The translations under genes were made by a program, and so were the position numbers. A DNA stretch of 35,114 bases from a bacterium (GTDB lineage: Bacteria; Sysuimicrobiota; Sysuimicrobiia; Sysuimicrobiales; Segetimicrobiaceae), in assembly GCA_035308905.1 (NCBI GenBank), contig DATGFS010000020.1:1-35114 (forward strand), read 5' to 3'. Shown here one piece after another: positions 25,163 to 33,787 of this stretch. The notes below the pieces were generated by a model. The model did not search any database, was not told the origin of the DNA, and saw only the letters and a list, made by a program, of their open reading frames with translations. The stretch's first letter is position 1. Every line of letters starts with the position of its first letter.

Positions 25163-25601
25163 TGTGGTAATCGAATAGCGACGACTGCCGCGGGCCACGG
25201 TGCGGCGGCAGCGTAGGGGCCGGGCGACCCTCGAGTGGAACGCGGAGCAACGGGTGAGCGAGTGGTGGACTGGCCACGCCTATCAACGCGCTGATGGTTT
25301 TCGGACGGGCTCGGGGTTTTGAACGAGCCAGTAGGTCGAGAATGACGGTTTAGTCAGTAAGGTGCGCGGCAAAAGAACTCTGTGCGCACGAGTGTTCTAG
25401 GGTCGTAACGGCAATCGTTTGAACACGCGAGTGCGCGCGTAGACGAGGCACCCGTTGAGGTGGACGCTTCACCCCCCTCAGAAGCGCCGGGCCTGACCAG
25501 CCCCCTCGTCGACGCGCGTCCCCGCGTGTCCGCGTTTTCCTGATCCGTCCCGCACCTCGGCTCCCGCTCTCCAAATCTGCTTCGACAAGGAGATGATCGC
25601 C
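25163..25601 (+). other. Long structured leader without a gene
   Basis: No convincing protein gene lies between 24991 and 25601. A long-range inverted repeat pairs 25434-25448 with 25504-25518 (14 of 15 bases), and inside it CGCTTC (25465-25470) pairs with GAAGCG (25481-25486) around a 10-base loop. Another possible stem is GTGTTC/GAACAC near 25392-25426. This region may be a regulatory 5' leader or encode a separate small RNA. No known riboswitch class is recognised. Confidence 0.4.
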
Positions 25602-26495
25602 ATGCGCTCATGGGAGCGCGCGGCGGCGGCGCTTGCGTGCCTCACGCCGCGCGACCGTGCGTTGCTTCGCGTGCTGCACGACCTCCGTTACCTGACGTGC
25701 GAGCAGGCGCACCGCGCGTGCTATCCCGGTCTTGCGCCGCGCAGCGTCCGCGCCCGTCTCAGCAACCTGCGGCATCGCGGGCTGATCGCCCCGCTCCGCC
25801 GCGGCGTGTTTGCCGACCGGCGCATGTTCTGGGGCCTCGGCCCGCTCGGCCGCACCGCAGCGGCCGCCCTGGAAGCCGTGGACGGCGGCGGCGGGAAAGG
25901 GGACGGCTCCGCCGCGCCATCGCGGTCGATCGTGATGGCGGCCCTGCAGCTCGAGCACCTCAGTGGGACAAACGATCTGTTCTGCGATCTGTGCGAGACC
26001 GCTCGGACGGTCCGCCTGCCGCCCTGGCGCTGGCTGGCCGGTTTCCGATCGGCCGTGGATCTCGGGCAAACGCGCCTGGTGCCGGACGCGGCGGTGCTGA
26101 TCGCCGGCCCGGACGACGGATGGTGGACATACTATGTCGAGCGCGACCGCGGGACGATGCCGCTCCAGGCGATGCGCGACAAACTGGAGCGGTACGCCCT
26201 ACTGTTCAGGATGGCCGCCGCGCAGTCCGGCGACCCCGCATGGCAGGCGCGCGCCGACGCATGGCTGCTGTTCTCCTGCGACGATCTCCGCCGGGCGGAG
26301 CGCCTGGCCGCCCTCGCGGCCGGCGCCGGTCTCGAGCGGGTGTGGGCCGGCCTGGCCAATGCGTGCGCGGCCGGTCTCGCGGGAGCACTCTGTGACGTAT
26401 CCCCGCCGCGACAATGTCCGGCGCTGCCTTCGTGGGCGCGCGGCGCGCTCGCGGTGTCCGATACCAGCCAATCAACCGAGGAGGAGCCGGTATGA
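25602..26495 (+). CDS. Replication-relaxation family winged-helix protein
   Basis: A 297-residue protein whose N-terminal half matches the replication-relaxation family (PF13814): LTPRDRALLRVLHDLRYLT, a helix-turn-helix region with RSVRARLSNLRHRGLI, and the wing FADRRMFWGLGPLGRTA. The centre has a HLSGTNDLFCDLC segment and a VPDAAVLI strand, then YYVERDRGTMPLQAMRDKLE, as in the family's C-terminal domain. Such proteins occur on plasmids and conjugative elements near mobilisation genes. ATG 25602 is preferred because AAGGAG lies 9 bases upstream; the ATG at 25593 overlaps that site. It overlaps the coupling-protein gene by 4 bases (ATGA). Confidence 0.78.
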   Translation: MRSWERAAAALACLTPRDRALLRVLHDLRYLTCEQAHRACYPGLAPRSVRARLSNLRHRGLIAPLRRGVFADRRMFWGLGPLGRTAAAALEAVDGGGGKGDGSAAPSRSIVMAALQLEHLSGTNDLFCDLCETARTVRLPPWRWLAGFRSAVDLGQTRLVPDAAVLIAGPDDGWWTYYVERDRGTMPLQAMRDKLERYALLFRMAAAQSGDPAWQARADAWLLFSCDDLRRAERLAALAAGAGLERVWAGLANACAAGLAGALCDVSPPRQCPALPSWARGALAVSDTSQSTEEEPV

Positions 26496-28144
26496 ACCGT
26501 ATATCGATCACCGTCCGTCTGATGCTTGCCGGATTCGCCCTGGCCGTCCTGTCGCCGCTGTTCCCCGGCCTTCCGGCCGTCGGCGTGATCCTCGCGTGCG
26601 CCGCCTGGGCCTGCCTGATCGGCGCGTACGCCGCTGCGCGGTGCGGCCAGCGCCGGACCGTCGCCCCCCCGGCCGGCGCCGTGTGGGCGGAATGGCCCGA
26701 CGTCTCAGACCTGACGCGGCCCGGCGCGCTGCTCCTCGGCCTGTGGCCGGGGTCGCGCGCGCCAATGTACGTCGATGACGAGCAGGCCTCCGCGCACGCG
26801 CTCGTCCTCGGGCCGTCCGGGACCGGCAAGAGCGCCGGCGTCATCGCGCCGAACGTGCTGCTGCGGGATCCGTCGAGTGAAAGCGTCGTCGTGCTTGACG
26901 TAAAGACCGGCCCGCGCTCGCTGTGGAACACCACCGCCGGCCGCTACGGCGGCCGCGCGCACCTGTTCTGTCCGTTGCTGGACGGCTCGATCCGGTACAA
27001 TCCGCTGCATCGGGCCGGGACGATCGGCGACGCGCAGCGCACGGCGGCGCTCCTGGTCCACAACACGACCCCGCGCGATCTCTCCGGCGACGCACAGGTC
27101 TACGCCTCCGCCGCCGCCGACCTGGCCGCGCTCCTCTTTCTTCACGCACAGGGCGCCCGCGCCGCCGGCGGCCACACGGTCGGATCTGTGTACCGGGTGC
27201 TGCTCGGCGGCGCGGGGATGGTTCGGGCCACGCTCGCGGGAAGCCCGATCGCCGAAGTGCGGGAGCGGGCGGGGGTGTTCGCGGCGCGCGAGCGCCGCGT
27301 GCGGGACGCGGCGGTGACCGGACTGCTGCAGCGCCTCGCGGCATGGGCCGACCCCGCGATCGATGACGCGACCTCCGGCCATTGGGACCTTGGGCAGCTG
27401 GGCCGAACGCCGTCCGCGCTCTACATTCTCCTGCCCGAGCCCGAGGCCGCGCGGCTGCAGCCGCTCGTGGCGTGGCTCGTCGCGGATCTGCTGGACACTT
27501 TGATCGACCAGGCCGATCGCGGCGAGCAGCGGTGTCCCGTCCGCGTGTATCTCGATGAATTCCGCCGATTCGGATATCTCGCCGGACTGAGCGACCGGCT
27601 CCCGACGCTCCGCGAGCGCGGCGTGAGCGTCGTGCTCGGGGCGCAGGTGCTGAGTCAGATCGAGGACGTGTACGGCGCGCGGGACGCGCGCTCGCTCGTC
27701 GCCAACACCGAAACGAAGCTCATCTTCCGGGCGGGCGACATCGAGACCGCCCGAACCGTGAGCGCGTGGCTCGGGCAGACGACGGTGCCGGTGATCTCAC
27801 GGACGATCGCGCCCGGAGGCGCCCGCGCCACGGTGCAACCCTACGTGCGGCCGCTCGCGATGCCCGACGACATCCTGCGGCTTCCCGACAACACCGTTCT
27901 CGCGCTGGCCGGCGCCCGCCGTCCGTTCGTGCTCCGTCAGGCACGCTGCTTCGATGCAACTGTCCGCGCGCTGCTTGGCTTCACGCGACAAGAGCCGCCG
28001 TTTGCCCTGCGGCCACGAACGAGTCGTGCGCCGGCGGCGGCACCGGCGGCCGCGGCCGCCGCCCCCGCGGCGCCCCAACCCGCACCGGCTCCGCGCCGGC
28101 GGCCGGCGCCCCGACCGCACGGCGGCGTGCGCGTCTCTCCTTAG
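26492..28144 (+). CDS. VirD4/TraG-type coupling protein (AAA+ DNA-pumping ATPase)
   Basis: A 550-residue membrane ATPase resembling type IV secretion coupling proteins. Two N-terminal membrane helices lie at about residues 8-48. Walker A is GPSGTGKS (107-114), followed by VVVLDVKTGPRS, and Walker B is VYLDEFRRFG with D355/E356. The TraM-recognition-type section LPTLRERGVSVVLGAQVLSQ and the ETKLIFRAG segment follow. The last about 50 residues are Ala/Pro/Arg-rich and probably disordered. In conjugation this protein hands the relaxase-DNA complex to the secretion channel, but no relaxase, VirB4 or channel gene is nearby. It converges on the DyP gene with 5 bases between stops. Confidence 0.85.
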   Translation: MNRISITVRLMLAGFALAVLSPLFPGLPAVGVILACAAWACLIGAYAAARCGQRRTVAPPAGAVWAEWPDVSDLTRPGALLLGLWPGSRAPMYVDDEQASAHALVLGPSGTGKSAGVIAPNVLLRDPSSESVVVLDVKTGPRSLWNTTAGRYGGRAHLFCPLLDGSIRYNPLHRAGTIGDAQRTAALLVHNTTPRDLSGDAQVYASAAADLAALLFLHAQGARAAGGHTVGSVYRVLLGGAGMVRATLAGSPIAEVRERAGVFAARERRVRDAAVTGLLQRLAAWADPAIDDATSGHWDLGQLGRTPSALYILLPEPEAARLQPLVAWLVADLLDTLIDQADRGEQRCPVRVYLDEFRRFGYLAGLSDRLPTLRERGVSVVLGAQVLSQIEDVYGARDARSLVANTETKLIFRAGDIETARTVSAWLGQTTVPVISRTIAPGGARATVQPYVRPLAMPDDILRLPDNTVLALAGARRPFVLRQARCFDATVRALLGFTRQEPPFALRPRTSRAPAAAPAAAAAAPAAPQPAPAPRRRPAPRPHGGVRVSP

Positions 28145-28149
28145 ATGGT

Positions 28150-29049
28150 TCAGTCCGCCTGCTCGGTGACGAATCCGCGGATTGCTTCCACCGAGGGGAT
28201 GAAATAGTAGGCGCCGGTCAGCGCCTTTGTGTAATTGGTCAGCGCATCCCGAACGCCGTCGGTGACCCCGGCCATACTGTCCAGCATCCCGGCGAGGCGC
28301 TGTTGGTCGGCGCTGAAGCCGACGAACACCGTGCCGTGGTTCGTGACCGTGCCGTACGGCATGTTCCGGCGGAAGATATGGCCGAACGTGTCCTGATCGG
28401 TCCGGGCGACGTGAGAGTCGGAGGGCTTCGGGTCCAGCTCGACGCTGTCGGGTTTGCGCCGGCCGATGACGCGCTCCTGCGCAGCAACATCGAGCGACTC
28501 CCAACGGGCGGCATCGTGGCCCCACTTTTGAAGCAGCAGGACGGTGCCGCCCGCGCCCGGTGTTCCCTTCGGCACCGCGAGCACCTCGGGGGCCTCCAGC
28601 AGGCTTGGGTTTTCGGTCCCGTCGATAAAGCCCGTGAGGTCGTGGTCGTAGCGATAGGGCCAGCTCGATGTCTCCTCGGCGACCGACGCGAGACCGGCGA
28701 GCGCGGCGATCGCCTGGCGCGATTCGTCGAACACGACGTCGTAGGCGCTGCCCGAGAGCCAGAGCACCGCGTCGTGCTGCGTGGCCGGCATCACGTACCC
28801 GTCCGCTCCGCGGATCTCGCGGTTGAAGCCGGTGACGCCGGGCGGTATTCCACCGGGCACCGCGCCGCGCCACAGTTCGGGTCGGAATCCCGAAACCAGA
28901 TTGATCCCGCCGATCGTGGTGCGGGGTTCCCGGAGGTTGGCCATCGTGGTGATCAGGTCCGAGGGGTTCTTCCCGCGCCGCAGATCGAATTCGAGATAGG
29001 CGTGCGAGGTGGTGCCGAGGGCAAAGATTCCACTCTGGGGCGTGCCCAT
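28150..29049 (-). CDS. Dyp-type (YfeX-like) heme peroxidase
   Basis: A 299-residue dye-decolorising-type peroxidase, the usual length for the YfeX group. The diagnostic motif GFIDGTENP lies at 140-148 with catalytic D143; the predicted heme ligand is H213 (DSHVARTD) and a distal Arg is in IFRRNMPYG (227-228). It uses peroxide to oxidise porphyrins or other substrates. The ATG at 29049 follows GGAGAGGA; an upstream in-frame start at 29256 would overlap the divergent gene and is rejected. No signal peptide and no encapsulin-type tail is apparent. It is divergent from the FAD oxidoreductase gene, with 157 bases between. Confidence 0.93.
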   Translation of the reverse strand: MGTPQSGIFALGTTSHAYLEFDLRRGKNPSDLITTMANLREPRTTIGGINLVSGFRPELWRGAVPGGIPPGVTGFNREIRGADGYVMPATQHDAVLWLSGSAYDVVFDESRQAIAALAGLASVAEETSSWPYRYDHDLTGFIDGTENPSLLEAPEVLAVPKGTPGAGGTVLLLQKWGHDAARWESLDVAAQERVIGRRKPDSVELDPKPSDSHVARTDQDTFGHIFRRNMPYGTVTNHGTVFVGFSADQQRLAGMLDSMAGVTDGVRDALTNYTKALTGAYYFIPSVEAIRGFVTEQAD

Positions 29050-29206
29050 CGCGTCCTCTCCGTACCCACCGGTGGAGCCGTCGGACTGGAGTTCCGAACC
29101 CGACGCCCCAACCCCTTCGCGGCGAAGCGTGCGACCTGCGGGGCGCGGCGAAGCGCCGCGGCCGGATGAGTAGGGGCGCCAGCCGGCCGCGCAGAAGGCG
29201 AAACGA

Positions 29207-30328
29207 ATGAACGGCAGCGCAGACGTGGTCATTATCGGCGGCGGGATCGTGGGCATCTCGGCCGCCTACTTCCTGAGCGAGGCCGGCGTGCGCGACATCG
29301 TCGTCCTCGAACGGGCGACGGTGGGCGCCGGCGCCACCGGCCGGGCGGCCGGTGTCATGCTGGTGCAGAGCGGTTCGGACGCCGATCTCAGCTTTCAGTT
29401 GGAGGCCGTCGCCGTCCACCGGCGCTTCCACGAAGAACTCGGGACCGACCTGCGCGCGACGGGATCGCTGCTGCTCTGGCGCTCGGCCGGCGACGCGCAG
29501 GCCGCGCGAGAGCGGCTCGGGTTTCACGCGGACCGCGGAATCATCATGGAAGCCCTCGGTCCCGACGACCTTCGCCGCGAGTTTCCGTATCTTGCGGCCG
29601 ACGACGTGGCCCTCGGCACGTACACCGGTGTCGATCAATGGGCGACGCCGCTTGCCACGATGCAGCGGCTCGCCGACGCCGTCCGCGGCCGCGGCGTCGT
29701 CGTCCGGGAAGGCACGCGTGTCGTGGACGTCGAGACCGACGGCAACCGGGTGCAGCGGGTCGTGACGAATGACGGCGGCGTGGCCGCGGGGAGCGTGATC
29801 AACGCCGCCGGGGCCTGGGCCCGCGATCTCGGCGAACTGAACGGCGTACGCGTGGCGGTGTCGCCGCGGAAGCGCCAGGCATTCATCCTGGAGCCGCCGC
29901 CCGGGGTCCCATCCGACTCGGCCTTTATAATGGAAGAAGCGGACGATTTCTACTGCAAGACGCGGGCGGAAGGGCTCATTATGGTCTGCGGGCAGCCGCC
30001 GGGCGAGACGCTCGACGACGTGGTGGAGTGGGGCTACCTCGACGACGCCTTGTCCCGCACGGAGCGGCGGATTCCCGCGGCCCGCTCCATGCCGATCGTC
30101 GGCGCCTGGGCCGGGATCCGGCCGGTCTCCCCCGACGGCAAGCCGTCGTTGGGGCCGGCTCCCGGGCTCGAAGGCTACTATGTCGCCGGAGGCTTCGGCG
30201 GCCAGGGCTTCACCCAGGGTCCGCTCGGCGGCCGCCTCGTGGCGGAATTGATCACGACGGGCCGGCCGAGCCTCGACCTGGCGCCCTTCCGGCCGGACCG
30301 CGCCGTCCGTTCGCCGCGGCCGCGCTGA
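29207..30328 (+). CDS. FAD-dependent amine/amino-acid oxidase-like oxidoreductase (DAO family)
   Basis: A 373-residue flavoprotein of the DAO family (glycine oxidase, sarcosine oxidase and dimethylglycine dehydrogenase relatives). The dinucleotide-binding start is DVVIIGGGIVGISAAYFL with GGGIVG at residues 11-16 and the acidic VLERA at the end of the second strand. Later marks are GRAAGVMLVQ, VINAAGAWA and the C-terminal GGFGGQGFTQGPLGGRLVAEL for FAD contact. There is no covalent-FAD His-Cys motif at the N-terminus. It would remove hydrogen from an amine, with oxygen or another carrier as acceptor. It begins a forward run (oxidoreductase, TatD, M48, ComB). The substrate is unknown. Confidence 0.9.
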   Translation: MNGSADVVIIGGGIVGISAAYFLSEAGVRDIVVLERATVGAGATGRAAGVMLVQSGSDADLSFQLEAVAVHRRFHEELGTDLRATGSLLLWRSAGDAQAARERLGFHADRGIIMEALGPDDLRREFPYLAADDVALGTYTGVDQWATPLATMQRLADAVRGRGVVVREGTRVVDVETDGNRVQRVVTNDGGVAAGSVINAAGAWARDLGELNGVRVAVSPRKRQAFILEPPPGVPSDSAFIMEEADDFYCKTRAEGLIMVCGQPPGETLDDVVEWGYLDDALSRTERRIPAARSMPIVGAWAGIRPVSPDGKPSLGPAPGLEGYYVAGGFGGQGFTQGPLGGRLVAELITTGRPSLDLAPFRPDRAVRSPRPR

Positions 30329-30348
30329 CGCGCGGCGCGCGAATCCGC

Positions 30349-31161
30349 ATGTGGATCGACGCGCATCTGCATCTCGACGCGGCTGAATTTGAGCCCGATC
30401 GTGACGAGGTCGTGGCGCGCGCCGCGGCGGCCGGAGTCGGGTTGATGGTCTCCGCCGCGACGACCGTCGCCGGCGCCGAACGCGTCCTCGCCCTGACCCG
30501 CCGTTTTCCCGCCGTCCGGGCCGCCGTGGGCGTGCATCCCGAGCATGCCGGTGAGGTGGATGCGGCCGCCATCAACGCGCTCGAGCGCCTCGTCTCCGAT
30601 CGGGCGGTCGTCGCGATCGGCGAGACTGGTCTCGATTACGTGCGCGGCCTCGCCGCCAAGGCGGCGCAGATCGACGCGTTTCGCGCGCAGGTCCGGCTGG
30701 CGCGCCGGCTCGACCTGCCCGTTGTGGTGCACGATCGCGAGGCGCACGACGATGTCGAGCGGATACTACGAGAGGAAGGCGTGTCCAAGGTTGTGCTGCA
30801 CTGTTTTTCGGGCCCGCCGGAGATGGCCGTGCGCTGCGCCGCGTCGGGATGGATGATCTCGCTCGCGGGGCCGGTGACTTTCCGAAACGCGGGGAGCCTT
30901 CGGGATGTGGCGCGGGCGCTGCCGGATGACCGGCTGCTGGTCGAGACGGACGCGCCGTACCTCAGCCCGGTGCCGGTGCGGGGGCGCCGGTGTGAGCCGG
31001 CCTTCGTCATCCACACGGCGCGCGCCGTCGCGGGTCTGCGCGGCGTCTCGCTGGACGCGCTCGAAGCCGTGGTGGAGCGGAACGCGCGCCGCGCCTTCGG
31101 CGTTTCGGAAGAGAGGTCTCCGTCGGGGAGCGACGAACGGTCGGCGGAGAAGGAGCGGTGA
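30349..31161 (+). CDS. tatD: TatD-family metal-dependent hydrolase
   Basis: A 270-residue TIM-barrel hydrolase. Metal ligands are visible: H6 and H8 (DAHLHLD), E92 (IGETGLDY), H128 (VVVHDREAHDD), H151 (VLHCFSG) and D201 (ETDAPYL). TatD proteins are 3' exonucleases or DNases in DNA repair and turnover. It is of normal length, with a charged C-terminal tail. Start 30349 is the first codon giving the expected MWIDAHLH beginning; no strong ribosome site precedes it, and the gene lies 20 bases after the oxidoreductase. The stop overlaps the M48 gene's GTG (GTGA), so the two are coupled. Confidence 0.93.
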   Translation: MWIDAHLHLDAAEFEPDRDEVVARAAAAGVGLMVSAATTVAGAERVLALTRRFPAVRAAVGVHPEHAGEVDAAAINALERLVSDRAVVAIGETGLDYVRGLAAKAAQIDAFRAQVRLARRLDLPVVVHDREAHDDVERILREEGVSKVVLHCFSGPPEMAVRCAASGWMISLAGPVTFRNAGSLRDVARALPDDRLLVETDAPYLSPVPVRGRRCEPAFVIHTARAVAGLRGVSLDALEAVVERNARRAFGVSEERSPSGSDERSAEKER

Positions 31162-32321
31162 GAAGCGGGATGATGAGACCGTGGCACAGCCGCCGCAGGG
31201 TCGCGCTGCTGCTTGCGATCGCGACCGCGGTGGTGCTGGTCGGGATGCCGGGCGAGCAGTCCTCCGTCTCCGCATTGACGTTTCCGTCGACCGCGGATGA
31301 GGTCAAGTTCGGCGCCCAGACCGCCAAGCAGATCGAATCGCAGTTCCGCCTCATCAACGATCCGGCGCAGGTGGCCCGTCTACAGCGGGTGGGCGACGCG
31401 ATCGCGCGCGTCGTGGAACGCCAGGACCTCCCATACCACTTCAAGATTGTCGCGGTGCCCGGCATCAACGCACTCTCGATCCCCGGCGGGTGGGTGTACG
31501 TGACCGAGGGCATGATGCGGTTCGTGCGCTCCGACGACGAACTCGCCGCCGTGTTGGCGCACGAGATGACGCACGTCAACCACCGGCACTACTACATTCA
31601 GGCGGACCGCGAGCGGCATCTGACACCCGCGCTGCTGGTCGCGTTGGCCCTGTCCATACTCGCGCATTCGCCGGCGCCGCTGCTCGGCGCCCAGGTCTCC
31701 CTGATGGCCGTCATGAACAATTACCAGCGCGACCTGGAGCACGAAGCCGACCTCAACGGGGTGACCTACCTCACGAAGACCGGCTACTCGCCGGTGGCGA
31801 TGCTGACCCTGATGGAGCACCTCGCGCAGGAAAGCCGGTTCACCGCGCACCCCGATCCGACGGGCCTCGAGGACCACCCGCTGCCGCAGGAGCGGGTCGA
31901 CTATATCCGGGCCGACCTGCAGAGCCGCCACGTCCCGATCGTGCGCCGTCCGGTGGAGGGTTACCTTCGCATCGCGCTCGAGCCGGCGCAGCCCGCCCCC
32001 GGCGCGCCGGTGACTATTCGCGTCGACGGCCAGCCGATCGTGACGCTGGGAGCGGCCGTCAACGGCCAGGCCGCGGCCGACCGCGCCCTGGCCCTCGCCG
32101 TCCGGCTCAACACGTTCTTCAACCGGGACCCCGAGCCGTTCGACGTCCGGGCGGTCGCGGCCGGCGGCACGTGGAGCGTCGTCGGGGGAGAGATGCCGCT
32201 GTTCGAGGTGACCCCGCAGGACGCCGCGTTCGCGCAGACGACAGCCGCGGCGCTCGCGGAGGAAATCCACGCGAGTCTCACGCGCGTGATCACCGCCGCG
32301 CCCTACGTCCGGAAGTTCTGA
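31158..32321 (+). CDS. M48-family metalloprotease
   Basis: A 387-residue zinc metallopeptidase with an N-terminal export or anchor segment (about 13-30) and an M48 domain. The zinc motif is HEMTH (135-139), and the third ligand is E194 in EHEAD. VPGINALSIPGGWVYVTEGM is the conserved strand before the active site. M48 enzymes (HtpX/BepA/LoiP type) take part in envelope protein quality control. A C-terminal extension of about 130 residues carries a domain without a named match here. The start is GTG 31158 with AGGAG just upstream; ATG 31170 or 31173 are possible and would not change the domain. It is followed directly by comB. Confidence 0.92.
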   Translation: MRSGMMRPWHSRRRVALLLAIATAVVLVGMPGEQSSVSALTFPSTADEVKFGAQTAKQIESQFRLINDPAQVARLQRVGDAIARVVERQDLPYHFKIVAVPGINALSIPGGWVYVTEGMMRFVRSDDELAAVLAHEMTHVNHRHYYIQADRERHLTPALLVALALSILAHSPAPLLGAQVSLMAVMNNYQRDLEHEADLNGVTYLTKTGYSPVAMLTLMEHLAQESRFTAHPDPTGLEDHPLPQERVDYIRADLQSRHVPIVRRPVEGYLRIALEPAQPAPGAPVTIRVDGQPIVTLGAAVNGQAAADRALALAVRLNTFFNRDPEPFDVRAVAAGGTWSVVGGEMPLFEVTPQDAAFAQTTAAALAEEIHASLTRVITAAPYVRKF

Positions 32322-33119
32322 GTGGAGGTCCACGTCGCGTTCCTGCCGCAGGAGGCAGACGACGTGCGCCGGCGCGTCGCCGTGGTGATCGATGTGCTGC
32401 GGGCGACGACGTCGATCCTCACCCTCCTCGAGCGCGGCTGCGCGGAGGTCGTCGTCGCGCGGAACGTCGCGGCCGCCCGCCGCTATGCCGCGGAGAGCGC
32501 CGGGAGGCGTGTCGCGCCGGTGGTCGAAGCCGGCCGCCGCGGCGGTGATGACGCGCCCGCGGTCTCGACGCCGCCGGTCCGCACGGCCGGAGAAGAGGGC
32601 GGGCTCCCGCCGGAGGGTTTCGAATTCGGCAACAGCCCCGCGGCGTTCGCGCGCGCGGACGTCAGGGGAAGCCGGGTCGTGATCGCGACGACGAACGGTA
32701 CCAAAGCGCTTCACGCCGTGCGCGGCGCGCCGGCCGTGTTCACGGCATGCCTGCGCAACCGGGCGGCCGCCGCGCGCGCGGCCGTCGAGGCCGCGCTCCG
32801 CGGCGGCTTCGATCTCACGGTGGTGTGCGCAGGACGGGAGGGGCGGTTCAGCCTCGACGACGCGTACGCCGCCGGCGGGGTGGTCGACGCGATCGAAGAG
32901 CAGCTTGCGGATCGGGCGCCGCACACCTCGACCGACGCGGTGCTCGCGGCGCGGACGCTCTACCACGCATGGCCCGATCCCGTCGACGTGTTCCGGCAGA
33001 CGGCGGGAGGCCGGAATGTCGCGGCGATCGGACTCGAGGAAGACCTGCGCTACTGCGCGGTGCGGGACTGCTCGGAGCTCGTGCCGTGCGTAGGGAACCG
33101 GCTCACGCTGTTGGAGTGA
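32322..33119 (+). CDS. comB: 2-phosphosulfolactate phosphatase family protein (ComB)
   Basis: A 265-residue ComB-family phosphatase. Marks are VVIDVLRATTSI (about 21-32), LPPEGFEFGNSPAAF, VIATTNGTKAL and VVCAGREGRFSLDDAYAAG. In methanogens ComB removes phosphate from 2-phosphosulfolactate in coenzyme M synthesis; bacterial copies are widespread and their substrate is often uncertain. The GTG immediately follows the M48 stop. Its last 70 bases are shared on the opposite strand with the glycosyltransferase gene. Confidence 0.88.
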   Translation: MEVHVAFLPQEADDVRRRVAVVIDVLRATTSILTLLERGCAEVVVARNVAAARRYAAESAGRRVAPVVEAGRRGGDDAPAVSTPPVRTAGEEGGLPPEGFEFGNSPAAFARADVRGSRVVIATTNGTKALHAVRGAPAVFTACLRNRAAAARAAVEAALRGGFDLTVVCAGREGRFSLDDAYAAGGVVDAIEEQLADRAPHTSTDAVLAARTLYHAWPDPVDVFRQTAGGRNVAAIGLEEDLRYCAVRDCSELVPCVGNRLTLLE

Positions 33120-33757
33120 GCGCCGTCCGGCTTCGCCCGGCCGTTGCGGCCGCTCCACTTGGCGATCTGCCAGGTAGCCTTGAGCTTCCCGGCGTATCCG
33201 CGGAGCAGCCCATGTTTCTCCAGTTTGGACAGGTGCGCGAGGCCGCCGAGCGGTACGGTGCAGCTGCGCAGCCCGGAGTTCTTGACGTGGCGGCTGAGGG
33301 CGGCCTCGACGCCGAAGCCGGTGCTCCCGAGGTCGGGGATCGCGTCGAGCACAGACCGCCGCATGGCCCGCTGGCCGGAGAAATTCGGGAATAACCGTTG
33401 CATCAGGTCCGGTTCAATTTGTCCAACGCTGACCTCCACCGCTCCCCGCAGGACGGGTCGAAGGAGATCCTCCACGTGACGGCTGGTGAGACCGAGCAGA
33501 TCACCGTCGAGCAGCAGGATGACGCGGGCGTCCGTGGCCGCGAGCCCGGCGGCGATCGCACCGCCCTTGCCGAGGTTCTCGATGAGTTCAATGACCCGCG
33601 CGCCATGGGCGCGGGCCGCATGCCCGGTGGCGTCCCGCGATCCGTCGCTGACGACGACCACGTCGTCTACGAGGCCGCTGTGCTTCACGGCCGCCACCAC
33701 GTCGCCGATCGTGCGTTCTTCATTGAAAGCCGGAATGATCGCCGCGACCCGGGGCAT
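33050..33757 (-). CDS. Family 2 glycosyltransferase
   Basis: A 235-residue GT-A glycosyltransferase of family 2 that transfers a sugar from a nucleotide or polyprenyl donor. Marks are AAIIPAFNEERTIGDVVAAV, VVVSDGSRDAT, ENLGKGGAIAAGL and the metal-binding DGDLLG (DxD equivalent). The FSGQRAMRRSVLD and GFGVEAALSRH parts resemble polyprenyl-phosphate-type transferases. There are no membrane helices. GGGAGGG lies just before the ATG at 33757. The last 23 codons overlap the 3' end of comB tail to tail and encode a Ser/Arg-rich tail that may be non-essential. It is divergent from the bactofilin-like gene, with only 30 bases between starts. Confidence 0.85.
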   Translation of the reverse strand: MPRVAAIIPAFNEERTIGDVVAAVKHSGLVDDVVVVSDGSRDATGHAARAHGARVIELIENLGKGGAIAAGLAATDARVILLLDGDLLGLTSRHVEDLLRPVLRGAVEVSVGQIEPDLMQRLFPNFSGQRAMRRSVLDAIPDLGSTGFGVEAALSRHVKNSGLRSCTVPLGGLAHLSKLEKHGLLRGYAGKLKATWQIAKWSGRNGRAKPDGAHSNSVSRFPTHGTSSEQSRTAQ

Positions 33758-33787
33758 ATTCCCTCCCGTTCACGGCCATGTTCCCCG

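Noticed and set aside
25434-25518. Rho-independent terminator between the island and the relaxation gene
   Set aside because: The stem has a 55-base loop and no T-run, so a simple terminator is unlikely; kept as leader structure.
27797-29638. 613-codon minus-strand frame
   Set aside because: It crosses the DyP, coupling-protein and oxidoreductase genes in another frame and shows no domain.
31380-33158. 592-codon minus-strand frame
   Set aside because: Antisense of the M48 protease and comB genes, with His/Arg-rich composition typical of shadows.
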